64,000 nt of DNA from Polaromonas sp. P2-4 (GTDB taxonomy: Bacteria; Pseudomonadota; Gammaproteobacteria; Burkholderiales; Burkholderiaceae_C), in contig CP087965.1 of the NCBI GenBank assembly GCA_024703855.1, forward strand, positions 380,001 through 444,000. Reading direction: 5' to 3'. The notes beneath the pieces are model-generated. The model did no database searches. It worked only from the letters and a program-made list of their open reading frames with translations, and had not been told where the DNA came from. A program made the translations under genes and the position numbers. Shown in pieces: positions 18,716 through 26,910 of the stretch (position 1 is the first letter of the stretch; each line of letters opens with the position of its first letter).

Positions 18716-20531
18716 ATGACTTCCCCCGCCCCCTCCAAAGCCGCCACTGCCGCTGACAAAGAAACCCACAAGCCCAGCAACTTTTTGCGCCAGATCATTG
18801 AAAAGACCTGGCTGAAGGCACGTATGCCAGCCGCCACTGGGCCGGCAGCCCCGGCGATGCCGCCCACCACGCCGCCGGCCAGCCCGACCCCGCCAAGGTA
18901 CGCCTGCGCTTTCCGCCCGAGCCCAACGGCTACCTGCACATAGGCCACGCCAAGAGCATTTGCCTGAACTTTGGCCTGGCGCGCGACTACGGCGGCGTGT
19001 GCCACCTGCGTTTTGACGACACCAACCCCGAAAAAGAAGACACCGAATACGTCAGCAGCATCATTGACGCGGTGAAATGGCTGGGTTTTGGCTGGGAAAA
19101 CAACGGCCCGTCAGGCAATGAGTCCAACCTGTACCAGGCCAGCGACTACTTTGATTTCATGTACCGCGCCGCCGAATACCTGATCGAATCGGGCAACGCC
19201 TACGTTGACGAGCAAACCGCCGAGCAAATGCGCCTGAGCCGCGGCGACTTTGGCCACCCCGGCACCGACAGCCCCTTTCGCAGCCGCACCACAGACCAAA
19301 ACCTGGCGCGCTTTCATGAAATGCGTGACGGCCTGCATGAAGACGGCTCCATGGTGCTGCGCACCAAGATCGACATGGCCAGTCCCAACATCAACCTGCG
19401 CGACCCGGCCATTTACCGCATTCGCCGCGCCACGCACCACAACACCGGCGACAAATGGTGCATTTACCCCATGTACACCTTTGCGCACCCGATCGAGGAC
19501 GCGCTGGAGCAGATCACCCACAGCATCTGCACGCTCGAGTTTGAAGACCAGCGCCCGTTTTACGACTGGCTGCTCGACCGTTTGTGCGAAGGCGGCCTGA
19601 TTGCCACCCCGCACCCGCACCAGTACGAATTTGCCCGCCTCAACCTCACCTACGTGCTGACCAGCAAACGCAAACTGGCGCAACTGGTGTACGACCACAA
19701 AGTCAACGGCTGGGACGACCCCCGCATGCCAACAATAGTCGGCCTGCGCCGCCGCGGCTACACCCCCGAAGCGCTGCAATTGTTTGCCGAACGCATAGGC
19801 GTGACCAAAAGCGACAGCTGGATTGACTACAGCACCCTCGAAGGCGCACTGCGCGACACGCTGGACCCGATTGCCCCCGCGCCATGGCCGTACTGGACCC
19901 GGTGAAGCTGGTGCTGACCAATTGGGATGCGGTCATGGGCGCAGGCAAGCTAGACGACTGCAGCGCCCCCGTGCACCCGCACCACCCCGAGCTGGGCAAG
20001 CGCAGCTTCAAAATCGGCAAGGAAGTCTGGATTGAACGCACCGACTTTGAAGAAACGCCGCCGAAAGGCTTCTTCCGCCTGTTCCCCGGCAACAAGGTGC
20101 GCCTGAAATACGGCCACGTCATCGAATGCACCGGCTGCAGCAAAGACGCCAAGGGCCAGGTCACCGAAGTGCAAGCCACGCTGATCCCCGACACCAAGAG
20201 CGGCACGCCGGGCTCGGACGCCGTCAAGGTCAAGGGCGTGATCACCTGGGTCGGCGTGAATGATGCGGTGCAGGCAGAAGTGCGCCTCTATGACCGCCTC
20301 TTCAAGGAAGCCCACCCCGGCACGGGCGAGAAAGACTTTATGGAAGAGCTGAATCCGGACAGCCTGAAGGTGGTGACGGCGTACGTAGAGCCCTCACTGG
20401 CCAGCGTGCCGGCCGGCCAGCGCTTCCAGTTTGAGCGGCATGGGTACTTTGTCACTGATTTGATTGACCACAGCACAGGTAAAACCGTGTTCAATCGGGT
20501 GACGGGGATGAAAGACAGTTGGGGAAAATAG
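18716..20531 (+). CDS. glnS: Glutamine--tRNA ligase GlnS (two homopolymer frameshifts)
   Basis: This class I synthetase charges tRNA-Gln. HIGH motif in [17 protein letters not shown] equivalent in [22 protein letters not shown] and the anticodon-binding beta-barrels follow to [17 protein letters not shown]. The start is [16 protein letters not shown] at 18716. One A is lost from the A-run at ~18803 ([11 protein letters not shown] expected), and one C from the C-run at ~19880 ([15 protein letters not shown] expected). Both are homopolymer errors in an essential gene, strong evidence of sequence error. A second, diverged copy of the 3' end lies 0.9 kb downstream beyond a toxin-antitoxin pair. 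Confidence 0.92.
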
Positions 20532-20540
20532 ACCCCGTCT

Positions 20541-20568
20541 GCAGCGGCTCGATGAGCCGCTTTTTTTG
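20541..20568 (+). terminator. Rho-independent terminator of glnS
   Basis: AGCGGCTC-GAT-GAGCCGCT is followed directly by a run of seven T, 10 bp after the glnS stop. Confidence 0.9.
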
Positions 20569-20608
20569 TGCCTTGTCGCCATGCACCTCAATAATGCGTC
20601 CTTTTTAA

Positions 20609-20628
20609 ATACGGCATTGCCGTATAAT
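20609..20628 (+). promoter_or_regulatory. Promoter with palindromic operator of the toxin-antitoxin pair
   Basis: ATACGGCA-T-TGCCGTAT is a perfect 17 bp palindrome. Its right end overlaps the likely -10 box TATAAT (20623-20628), 32 bp before the toxin start. Autorepression by the HTH antitoxin at such a site is the usual arrangement. Confidence 0.7.
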
Positions 20629-20659
20629 CATTAAAAACAACAAGCGGGGAGAGGCATTC

Positions 20660-20980
20660 GTGCTGACCATTGTAGAAACGCCGACATTCCAGCGCCTGTG
20701 GCCAGACTACTGGACCGAAGAAGAGCGGGGTGAGTTCGCCACCTGGCTTGCATTGGCGCCCGATGCAGGCGACGTGGTTCCTGGTTCTGGCGGCGTGCGC
20801 AAGGTTCGGTGGTCACGCAAAGGCACGGGAAAGCGCGGCGGTGTGCGTGTGGTGTATTTCAACCGCCTTGCAAACGGCGAAATCTGGCTGCTCTTGATCT
20901 ACGCCAAGAGCACACAAGACAACATTCCCGCAGCCGTGCTGCGGGTTCTGAAACAGGAGATTGAAGATGCCGATGACTGA
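20660..20980 (+). CDS. RelE/HigB-type toxin
   Basis: A 106-residue RelE-superfamily protein of the type encoded before a NadS/HigA-like antitoxin: WTEEERGEFATWLALAPDAG, then GSGGVRKVRWSRKGTGKRGG and VRVVYFNRLANGEIWLLLIY, YAKSTQDNIP. These are the usual beta-sheet segments with basic catalytic residues of a ribosome-dependent mRNA nuclease. The start is GTG at 20660 behind GGGGAGAGG. Toxin first, antitoxin second and overlapping by 14 bp is the HigBA order. Activity is inferred from family. Confidence 0.82.
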   Translation: MLTIVETPTFQRLWPDYWTEEERGEFATWLALAPDAGDVVPGSGGVRKVRWSRKGTGKRGGVRVVYFNRLANGEIWLLLIYAKSTQDNIPAAVLRVLKQEIEDADD

Positions 20981-21299
20981 CAAACAACTGGCCAGCCGCG
21001 ACGCGAAGCGCAACCTCGGCGCAGAGCTGCTGCAGTCCGTGCGCGAAATGAAAGCAGGCAAAGGCAAGGTAGTGGCGCGGGTCGAAGTGCCGGCGGTGAC
21101 GCATGCCCGCATGAAGTCCGGACTGTCGCAAGCCCAGTTTGCCGAACTGCTGGGTGTCTCGGTGCGCACCCTGCAAGACTGGGAACAAGGCCGCCGACAG
21201 CCGTCTGGCGCGGCCCGTACGCTGATCACCATTGCAGAGTTGAAGCCCAAAGTGCTGCAGCAGGTGTTCAAGGATTTGGCAGGAACGCCGACTGCATGA
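20967..21299 (+). CDS. HTH antitoxin of the HigA/NadS type
   Basis: A 110-residue antitoxin and likely autorepressor. The N-terminal part (MPMTDKQLASRDAKRNLGAE) would bind the toxin. The XRE-type helix-turn-helix is at ~52-75: KSGLSQAQFAELLGVSVRTL, then QDWEQGRRQPSGAARTL. It starts inside the toxin gene (ATG 20967, or 20973). The palindrome over the promoter at 20609-20625 is its probable binding site. The pair lies between glnS and a glnS 3' fragment, so the module was inserted at the end of glnS. Confidence 0.83.
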   Translation: MPMTDKQLASRDAKRNLGAELLQSVREMKAGKGKVVARVEVPAVTHARMKSGLSQAQFAELLGVSVRTLQDWEQGRRQPSGAARTLITIAELKPKVLQQVFKDLAGTPTA

Positions 21300-21416
21300 G
21301 CTTTGCAGACCGCGACTGCAAGCTGGTTAACGTTCGTGTATGGGCAACGGACAAGAGAAAGAATGAACAGTCACCGGCCCGATCGCTTCTGTACGGGCGA
21401 ACGATGCGGTGCCTGC

Positions 21417-21668
21417 CTGCGCGTGTACAAGCACTTGCCGGTCGAAACGCATCCCGATGCCGGCGGCAAGGACTTTATTGAAAACCTGAACCCCAACAGC
21501 CTGAAGGTGCTGCAGGCCGTGGTCGAGCCCTCACTGGCTGCGGCCAAGGCCGATGACAAGTTCCAGTTTGAGCGGCATGGCTACTTTGCGGCGGATCGGG
21601 TGGATCATGTGGCGGGTAAGCCGGTGTTTAATTTGGCGGTGGGGTTGAAGGACTCGTGGGGGAAATGA
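21417..21668 (+). pseudogene. Second 3' end of glnS (fragment)
   Basis: The frame reads RVYKHLPVETHPDAGGKDFI, then ENLNPNSLKVLQAVVEPSLA and [20 protein letters not shown] to LKDSWGK. This is the C-terminal ~80 residues of glutaminyl-tRNA synthetase, clearly related to but diverged from the end of the intact glnS ([20 protein letters not shown]). It has no start or catalytic part. It marks the far side of the toxin-antitoxin insertion. Confidence 0.85.
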
Positions 21669-21708
21669 ACTTTCAATGCTTCCCTGAAACAACTGACTAG
21701 GAAAAACA

Positions 21709-22918
21709 ATGAACGCAACTGATACTGATGACTGGGAGGACGAAGAAGAATCGCCACCGATTACCCCTAGACTTCCCCGACGAATTACTGTCGGAAAGAT
21801 ACAAGAACTCACAACTGAAAATTGTCAGGACTTCAGTCGACTACTCGACCGATCAGTTGCTGTTGATGATTCGCGACAACCAGATAAATATGTCGCCTCT
21901 GTACCAACGTCGCAACCGTTGGGATCAGAAACAAAAATCAAGATTAATTGAGTCACTTCTCTTAAACATCCCAATACCTCCTCTGTTTTTGTACGAATCA
22001 GATTATGGAAGTTATGAGGTTATGGACGGAAGGCAGCGGTTGGAGGCGCTGCATGATTTCCTAAGCGATTCATTGCGATTGAAAGGTTTGGAGTATTGGA
22101 CTGAAATTGAAGGGTTAACGTATAGCGAACTACCAAAAGTTTTCCAATTAGGGGTTCGCCGAAGAACCGTTGGAGCGATCATTCTTCTTGCAGAATCAGA
22201 CGGCCGAATCAGTGCTGAAAACGACGTCCGAATGATCCTATTCGAGAGACTGAATACGGGTGGCGTGCGGCTGAATCCACAAGAATTGCGGAACGCGCTT
22301 TATCAAGGTTCATTCAATAGCATGATTGTTGAGCTATCAGCGCATTCACTTTTCAGGAAAGTTTGGGAAATTCCGCAGGAAAATGACCCGAAGTTGCTTG
22401 AAAACTCACTTTATGCCTCTATGGGTGACTGTGATCTGGTACTACGATTTTTCATGATCCGCGAAGTCATGCTTGGGATCCGTAGTGGCTCCTTGCGCCA
22501 CTTGTTAGATGGATGTGCCAAGGAAAACCAACATCTGTCTCAGTCTGAACTTGGACAACTGCGTGCCAGTTTCCTTAACGCACTGGAAGTGGCACACAAC
22601 CTCTTTGGAGCGACCTGTTTCAGACTTCCAAACACTGGCCGGTTGAGTAAATCACTTTATGACGCCGTAATGGTCGCCATTGTTTTGCAACCTAACAGAA
22701 CCCCACTTCCGCCTGCCCAAGTAACTTCCCGATTGAGTGAGATAGCAAATGCGCCTCGCGGCATTCAGATTGTTAATGGCCCTGATGGCTTTCTAGATGC
22801 GAATCGAAACCCCGGCACAGAATACGCCCTACTTGTAGGTAGAGCGAATACACCCCAAGCCATACGTGACCGTATCACTTTGCTTTCCTCAATTATTTAT
22901 GGAAACGGAAATGAGTGA
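21709..22918 (+). CDS. DUF262 protein, partner of a HEPN gene
   Basis: A ~400-residue protein with the DUF262 (GmrSD N-terminal, ParB-like fold) signature: SPLYQRRNRWDQKQKSRLIE, VMDGRQRLEAL (~98-108 counted from 21728) and ILFERLNTGGVRLNPQELRN. In GmrSD this domain binds or hydrolyses nucleotides and works with a nuclease domain; here there is no DUF1524 nuclease. I start it at ATG 21709 (AGGAAAAAC upstream, MNATDTDDWEDEEESPPI), which needs a one-base shift near 21755; the other choice is ATG 21728 without a clear ribosome site. The stop overlaps the HEPN gene by 20 bp. Codon use and AT content differ sharply from the core genes, a sign of transfer. Likely a sensor in an anti-phage pair. Confidence 0.8.
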
Positions 22919-23735
22919 ACCGCTCGATCAACTACTGGCTGATCTTTCAGTAATTGATCGCTTTTTGGAAGTGGAAGCATTTGTCGGAAAATTTTCCACT
23001 CGAGCGATTCCGAGCAATTTTGAGATCCTTTGCTCGGGTGGACTAGATGACCACGACTTTTCTGAACTAATCAGTCAAGGGCATGCAACTTCAAAAGCAG
23101 CACGTTCTGGGCTTCCTGTTGTGACAGGCACACTAGTCCTGTATTTGGCGGGGCGCTTTGAAAGTTTTATCCGAGAAAAGATCGAAGCAGCTGCTAGAGA
23201 CATTGGAACCAAGTGCGGAAAATTTGATTGTTTACCGAAAGAAATGAGAACTAGCTTGCTCAATCTAACGGCAGAGGTCATCAAGAATCCTCGAAAATAT
23301 GGGCACGCAGAAAATGGTGCTCTCGCGTTCATCAAAAGGTTGGCAGCGGGCTACACGGAAATTACGGAACAAGACCCTGTCAACTTTGAGTGCATTTCTG
23401 TAACTGAGGCGAACATGAAACCCGACGTCATTAAAGAAATCTGTGAACGTATTGGTTTCGCAGATGTTTGGGGTCAGCTCGCTGCTCAATCCAATATGAA
23501 AATGTTCTTTAGCAACATGGACGCAGGGGCTGTGAGCAAGGAAGCTCAGCTAAAACTAAAAAAGATGATGGAGGATCGAAACTCAATTGCGCATCCAGCG
23601 AGTTCTACAACATTCCCCACTACGACGGCGATATCGGAGTACGTGGCGTTTGTAAGGATGCTTTGCGCTGTGTTCGAATTAGTTCTCGACACTTACGTAG
23701 CTGTAGTCCGACCGGCAGACGCTGGGAAAGTTTAA
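22899..23735 (+). CDS. HEPN-domain protein (predicted RNase), MAE_28990-like
   Basis: A 278-residue, AT-rich gene. It carries the HEPN RX4-6H motif as EDRNSIAHPAS (Arg ~227, His ~232), preceded by helical segments (VVTGTLVLYLAGRFESFIRE) of the kind found in MAE_28990/RiboL-PSP HEPN proteins. HEPN nucleases cut RNA as dimers in toxin-antitoxin and abortive-infection systems. The start is ATG 22899 or 22911, both overlapping the DUF262 stop, so the two proteins are made together. DUF262 next to HEPN has been predicted as a defence pair from neighbourhood analysis. Function here is inferred. Confidence 0.75.
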   Translation: METEMSEPLDQLLADLSVIDRFLEVEAFVGKFSTRAIPSNFEILCSGGLDDHDFSELISQGHATSKAARSGLPVVTGTLVLYLAGRFESFIREKIEAAARDIGTKCGKFDCLPKEMRTSLLNLTAEVIKNPRKYGHAENGALAFIKRLAAGYTEITEQDPVNFECISVTEANMKPDVIKEICERIGFADVWGQLAAQSNMKMFFSNMDAGAVSKEAQLKLKKMMEDRNSIAHPASSTTFPTTTAISEYVAFVRMLCAVFELVLDTYVAVVRPADAGKV

Positions 23736-23770
23736 TATTTCACTTGCGAATATCAACAGGGTAATTGGAG

Positions 23771-23802
23771 GGTAATTGGGGTCAAACTCCAATTAATTTT
23801 CT
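23771..23802. repeat. Breakpoint-type short repeat
   Basis: AATTGGGGTCAAACTCCAATTAATTTT is not quoted in full; its core GGGGTCAAACTCCAATTAA matches the family seen at several gene breaks. It contains the stop codon of the HEPN/OST-HTH gene. Confidence 0.6.
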
Positions 23803-24665
23803 GGACGCTGCTCCGCATCTCGCTTGATCCTGAAGGAGACTTGGCTACCACCGTTCGAAAGGGGTTCATCCCGAACATCAAAAACCTGCGACGCCACAAC
23901 TAGCGGCTTAAGTTTGTTGTAGCCGTACATCGCCTGCAGAGACGACATGTCTTCTTCCGCATTTGTCCAAAGGGCTTGGCCTGCAGCATCCAGTCGTACC
24001 CATCCCTCGGAACTCACCGCATTTCGGCTCATCTCTACCAATAGCTGAACCACGCGACTGCCCTGAAGCCACAGCTCCTCCATTTGTCTCACATATTCCG
24101 GAGAAGATATGAAATTCCCCAAAAGCTCTCGGCCTCGCTGCAGCCCTTCCAAATAGGCTCGCAGTGTCTCAAACTCGACGCGTACTCGCGCATGCTGCTG
24201 ATCGAGATGCTGGTCTGCGGCTTGTGTACTTTCCAGTGATGCGCGAGTCCACTTGGGCAGAAAGTGATGAACGAGTTCGTTGCGTTCATCCACTACCAGC
24301 TTGAGCGCAGCTGCTCGCTGCTGCACATAGACACAATCAGACTGAATGGAATAGTTGAAAGTGAAGTACGGGGCCTGGAACTCAGGCTCGTTGTCATTTT
24401 CTGCGTCGTCTTGAAAGGGAAAGACCTCAGTGATGAACTGACCAACCAACGTCCCCAAAGTCTGTTTTCTAATCGCTTGGTCACGCTTGACTTGTTGTCG
24501 CTGAACGGCCTCGGCTGGCCCAGACCGAACACTGCCGTGTATCAACAGCGTCTTCAATAGACCCTCGACCTGCTGCAAGGCCATGAGGTTTCGGCCAATT
24601 TTTCGGAGCACCTCGTTTTCGAGGACCTTTAGTTCGCATTCAGTTTCCATAGTCCTGCTATCCAT
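23793..24665 (-). CDS. HEPN-like + OST-HTH (LOTUS-like) protein in operon with mrr
   Basis: A 290-residue protein with no standard name. Residues ~1-200 are helical and carry DERNELVHHFLP (Arg128, His133), an RX4H motif of HEPN type in a predicted helix. Residues ~220-282 (GWVRLDAAGQALW, YGYNKLKPLVVASQVFDVRD, GSQVSFRIKR) look like an OST-HTH/LOTUS domain, a fold linked to RNA binding: the YGY.KL..L pattern and closing beta strands fit. It begins 18 bp after the mrr stop, so the two form one operon. This suggests an RNA-directed partner for a DNA nuclease. Domain calls are by eye; the HEPN part is the less certain. The stop lies in a short repeat. Confidence 0.6.
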   Translation of the reverse strand: MDSRTMETECELKVLENEVLRKIGRNLMALQQVEGLLKTLLIHGSVRSGPAEAVQRQQVKRDQAIRKQTLGTLVGQFITEVFPFQDDAENDNEPEFQAPYFTFNYSIQSDCVYVQQRAAALKLVVDERNELVHHFLPKWTRASLESTQAADQHLDQQHARVRVEFETLRAYLEGLQRGRELLGNFISSPEYVRQMEELWLQGSRVVQLLVEMSRNAVSSEGWVRLDAAGQALWTNAEEDMSSLQAMYGYNKLKPLVVASQVFDVRDEPLSNGGSQVSFRIKRDAEQRPEN

Positions 24666-24683
24666 CGCCTAATTGCTGGTCAC

Positions 24684-25590
24684 TCAGTCAAAGAACTCTT
24701 CGTCAATCTTCTTGATCTGAATAGTTTCTTCCACACGGCAGCCAATGTCGTAGCGAATCATCAGCCGTGTCAGCATATGGCCGTCGATAAGCACAATGCG
24801 CTTGCTCAGAAGTTCGGCAGTTTCCTTCGCCGCAGAAGAGAAACCGGACGTTGTGACGAACAGGCCCTTGCTGGCCTTGAATCGGTCCAACGAACCAAAG
24901 AAATCGCGTATGTCCCCGGCAGAAACCTTGTTGTCGGCATACCGCTTGGCTTGCACATAAATTCGATCCAGACCCAGGGCATCCTGATCAATCACGCCGT
25001 CAACACCGCCGTCACCGCTTTTGCCCAAGGCGCGCCCGGCCTCCGCTGCCGAGCCGCCATAGCCCATCGCTACCAGCAACTGCACCACCAGGCGCTCAAA
25101 GAAGTCTGGCGGCGCCTGCAAGCACTTTGGCCAGCAGTTCTGCGCTCAGGGATTGGTCCAGTTCTGCGTGCGCCGAGCGGATGATTTCATCCGGAGTCAG
25201 GTCCTTCAGATTCGCTACTGATGCTGGTGCAATGTCAGAAGGTTGATCGCTGGCTTCCCGGAACAATTTGAACTCGGGAAAAGTCTCAAGGAATTTGATG
25301 TTGATAGTCGGCGGCGGCGAGGCCAGCACCGCGCGCCCCCTGTCGCTGATAACAAAGTGACCGCGGCGGGTCAAGTTGATCAAGCCAGCTTTGCCAAGGT
25401 AACTCTTGGCCCAATTCACCCGGTTGGCAAAAGTGGTTTGCTTCCCTGAAGGCAATAGTTCGGATAGCTCAGATTCGGTCAAACCCAGTTGGTTGGCAAG
25501 CAAGCCAACCACATCGGAAATTTTGACTTCGCCGTTAGCCGATGCTCCGAGCACCGGCAGCATCAGCATCTGAAAATTCGGTATCGCCAT
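24684..25590 (-). CDS. mrr: Mrr-family restriction endonuclease (frameshifted)
   Basis: This is a type IV restriction enzyme of about 300 residues. The N-terminal winged helix reads MAIPNFQMLMLPVLGASANG and ANRVNWAKSYLGKAGLI. The C-terminal nuclease carries the PD-(D/E)xK core: GDGGVDGVIDQDALGLDRIY then VQAKRYADNK, with FVTTSGFSSAAKETA after. The order matches E. coli Mrr throughout. An extra T at about 25115 (expected VLQAPPDFFERLVVQ) splits it into two frames. Mrr enzymes cut methylated DNA. It is followed directly by the HEPN/OST-HTH gene in the same operon. Confidence 0.87.
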
Positions 25591-25599
25591 GAATGCAAG

Positions 25600-25941
25600 C
25601 CCTCCACTTTTTGAATAGTGTCGAGATTATCGGTTCAGCGGTCTCCACCCCCCGAAGCACTTCGCCGTATAAATAAAAATGGCGATCAGATGGTTAAATC
25701 TTTCTATCTGCAAATGGGCACGCAAAAAAGGGAGAAGCAATTCAAAGGGAAATCGGGGAAATCGGGGAAATCGGAGTCAGATTCCAATTAAATTTCGAGC
25801 AAGCCCCCTCCCATTTTTGGTTTCATTTTGGATGTGGCATCCGTCAAATCCGCTATCTTTTACATAGCTGCCTGCGTATGTTCCAAAGGGGCTAGCAGTC
25901 AATTTGACACATAAACGCCCCATCCCGTTAAACTTCAGACT
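25600..25941. repeat. Repeat-rich spacer before mntA
   Basis: There is no gene. At 25748-25800 the string GGGGAAATC occurs in tandem and leads into the breakpoint repeat (GAGTCAGATTCCAATTAA, then ATTTCGAGC). At about 25855-25897 there is a dispersed palindromic repeat (GCTATCTTTTACATAGCTGC, then GGGGCTAGCAG). Confidence 0.65.
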
Positions 25942-26250
25942 ATGCATCCCGCCATCGCCCAACACCGTGCAGGCATTTCCGCCATCTGCCAGCGCTACCG
26001 CATCCGCCGGCTGGAAGTGTTTGGCTCGGCGGCACTGGCGGACGACTTCAACCCCGCCAGCAGTGACGCTGATTTCCTGGTGGAGTTCGCGCCCGATGCG
26101 CAGCCGGGCTTGGAGGCATTCTTCGGGGCCAAGGCCGAACTGGAGAAGTTGCTGGGTCGTGGCGTGGATTTGGTGGAGCCCGGTGCGGTGCGCAACCCCT
26201 ACGTATTGGCCAGCATCAACAGCAACCGCGAAACCGTCTATGCAGCGTGA
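25942..26250 (+). CDS. MntA-type nucleotidyltransferase antitoxin
   Basis: A 102-residue minimal nucleotidyltransferase. The active-site motif reads VFGSAALADDFNPASSDADF, i.e. GS-x(n)-DaD, followed by LVEF. In MntA/HepT pairs this enzyme adds AMP groups to the HEPN RNase HepT and so silences it. The partner gene should follow; only its first eight codons (MQRDPRKL) are left, overlapping the mntA end. So mntA is now an orphan antitoxin. The start is ATG 25942. Confidence 0.82.
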   Translation: MHPAIAQHRAGISAICQRYRIRRLEVFGSAALADDFNPASSDADFLVEFAPDAQPGLEAFFGAKAELEKLLGRGVDLVEPGAVRNPYVLASINSNRETVYAA

Positions 26251-26263
26251 CCCACGGAAACTC
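26240..26263 (+). pseudogene. hepT remnant (first eight codons)
   Basis: ATG at 26240 overlaps the end of mntA and reads MQRDPRKL, the usual HepT start, before the sequence turns abruptly into the breakpoint repeat (GGGGCAAATTCCAATTAAAT) at 26264. The rest of the HEPN toxin is gone. Confidence 0.7.
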
Positions 26264-26290
26264 GGGGCAAATTCCAATTAAATTTCGAGC
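26264..26290. repeat. Breakpoint-type short repeat cutting hepT
   Basis: GGGGCAAATTCCAATTAA followed by ATTTCGAGC, the same 3' variant as at 25779-25800. It replaces hepT from codon 9 on. Confidence 0.7.
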
Positions 26291-26382
26291 TGGCCTGCAA
26301 GGGCGCCAAGCCTGAATCGCCAGTGGCCCCTTCTGAAACGGCTTGCTTTGGGTGGGCCCCTTCGGTGGTGTGTAGGCCGCCT

Positions 26383-26688
26383 TCATTGCAGAGTGTCATC
26401 TTTGCCTAATCTCTCACGCTCTGCACTTTCTTCCGCAGTCTTCTTCAGCCCTTCACGGACAATTTCATCCATGTGCATTTCCGCATACAGGGTGGCATCA
26501 ACCTCCTCCGAGAGCCGCTTGTCCAGTTTTTCGAAACTCCGCGCACGCAGGCCATACACGACGAACAGGACTGCGGAGAGGTACCACGGGGCATGGATTG
26601 AGGCAAGCAGCAGGCAGTACATGATGAAGAACTCGGAGGCTCGTATGGCAGTGATAGAACCCTTAGCCATGTGTCTCTCGATGTCCAT
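26383..26688 (-). CDS. Small membrane protein of unknown function
   Basis: A 101-residue protein, read from ATG 26688 (MDIERHMAKGSITAIRASEF) with AAGGA upstream. One or two hydrophobic segments (FIMYCLLLASIHAPWYLSAV, LFVVYGL, ~20-46) are followed by a charged C-terminus (KLDKRLSEEVDATLYAEMHM) with helical, coiled-coil-like character. I do not recognise a family. It lies between repeats and may be a cargo gene of the scrap zone. Confidence 0.5.
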   Translation of the reverse strand: MDIERHMAKGSITAIRASEFFIMYCLLLASIHAPWYLSAVLFVVYGLRARSFEKLDKRLSEEVDATLYAEMHMDEIVREGLKKTAEESAERERLGKDDTLQ

Positions 26689-26767
26689 GATCAGTCCTTT
26701 TGCTTCTTCCAGGTAGTGAATCTGCCTTGGCTGTCGGCACCGATCCAAATTTTAGCCCCCATGCTCT

Positions 26768-26815
26768 GAAATCGGGGTCATGAAATCGGGATCAGATTCC
26801 AATTCAATCTCGACC
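26768..26815. repeat. Breakpoint-type short repeat, doubled
   Basis: AAATCGGGGTCATG is followed at once by AAATCGGGATCAGATTCCAA and TTCAATCTCGACC, so the first half of the unit occurs twice. No gene is seen in 26700-26910. Confidence 0.65.
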
Positions 26816-26910
26816 AAGCAAGTTGCTTTTTTGAGGTGATGCAGCGACCCAGCCTGCACTGGCGATGACGCTGCGGGTCACATGATCTTCAGCGGCGAGT
26901 CAAGCGCTAA

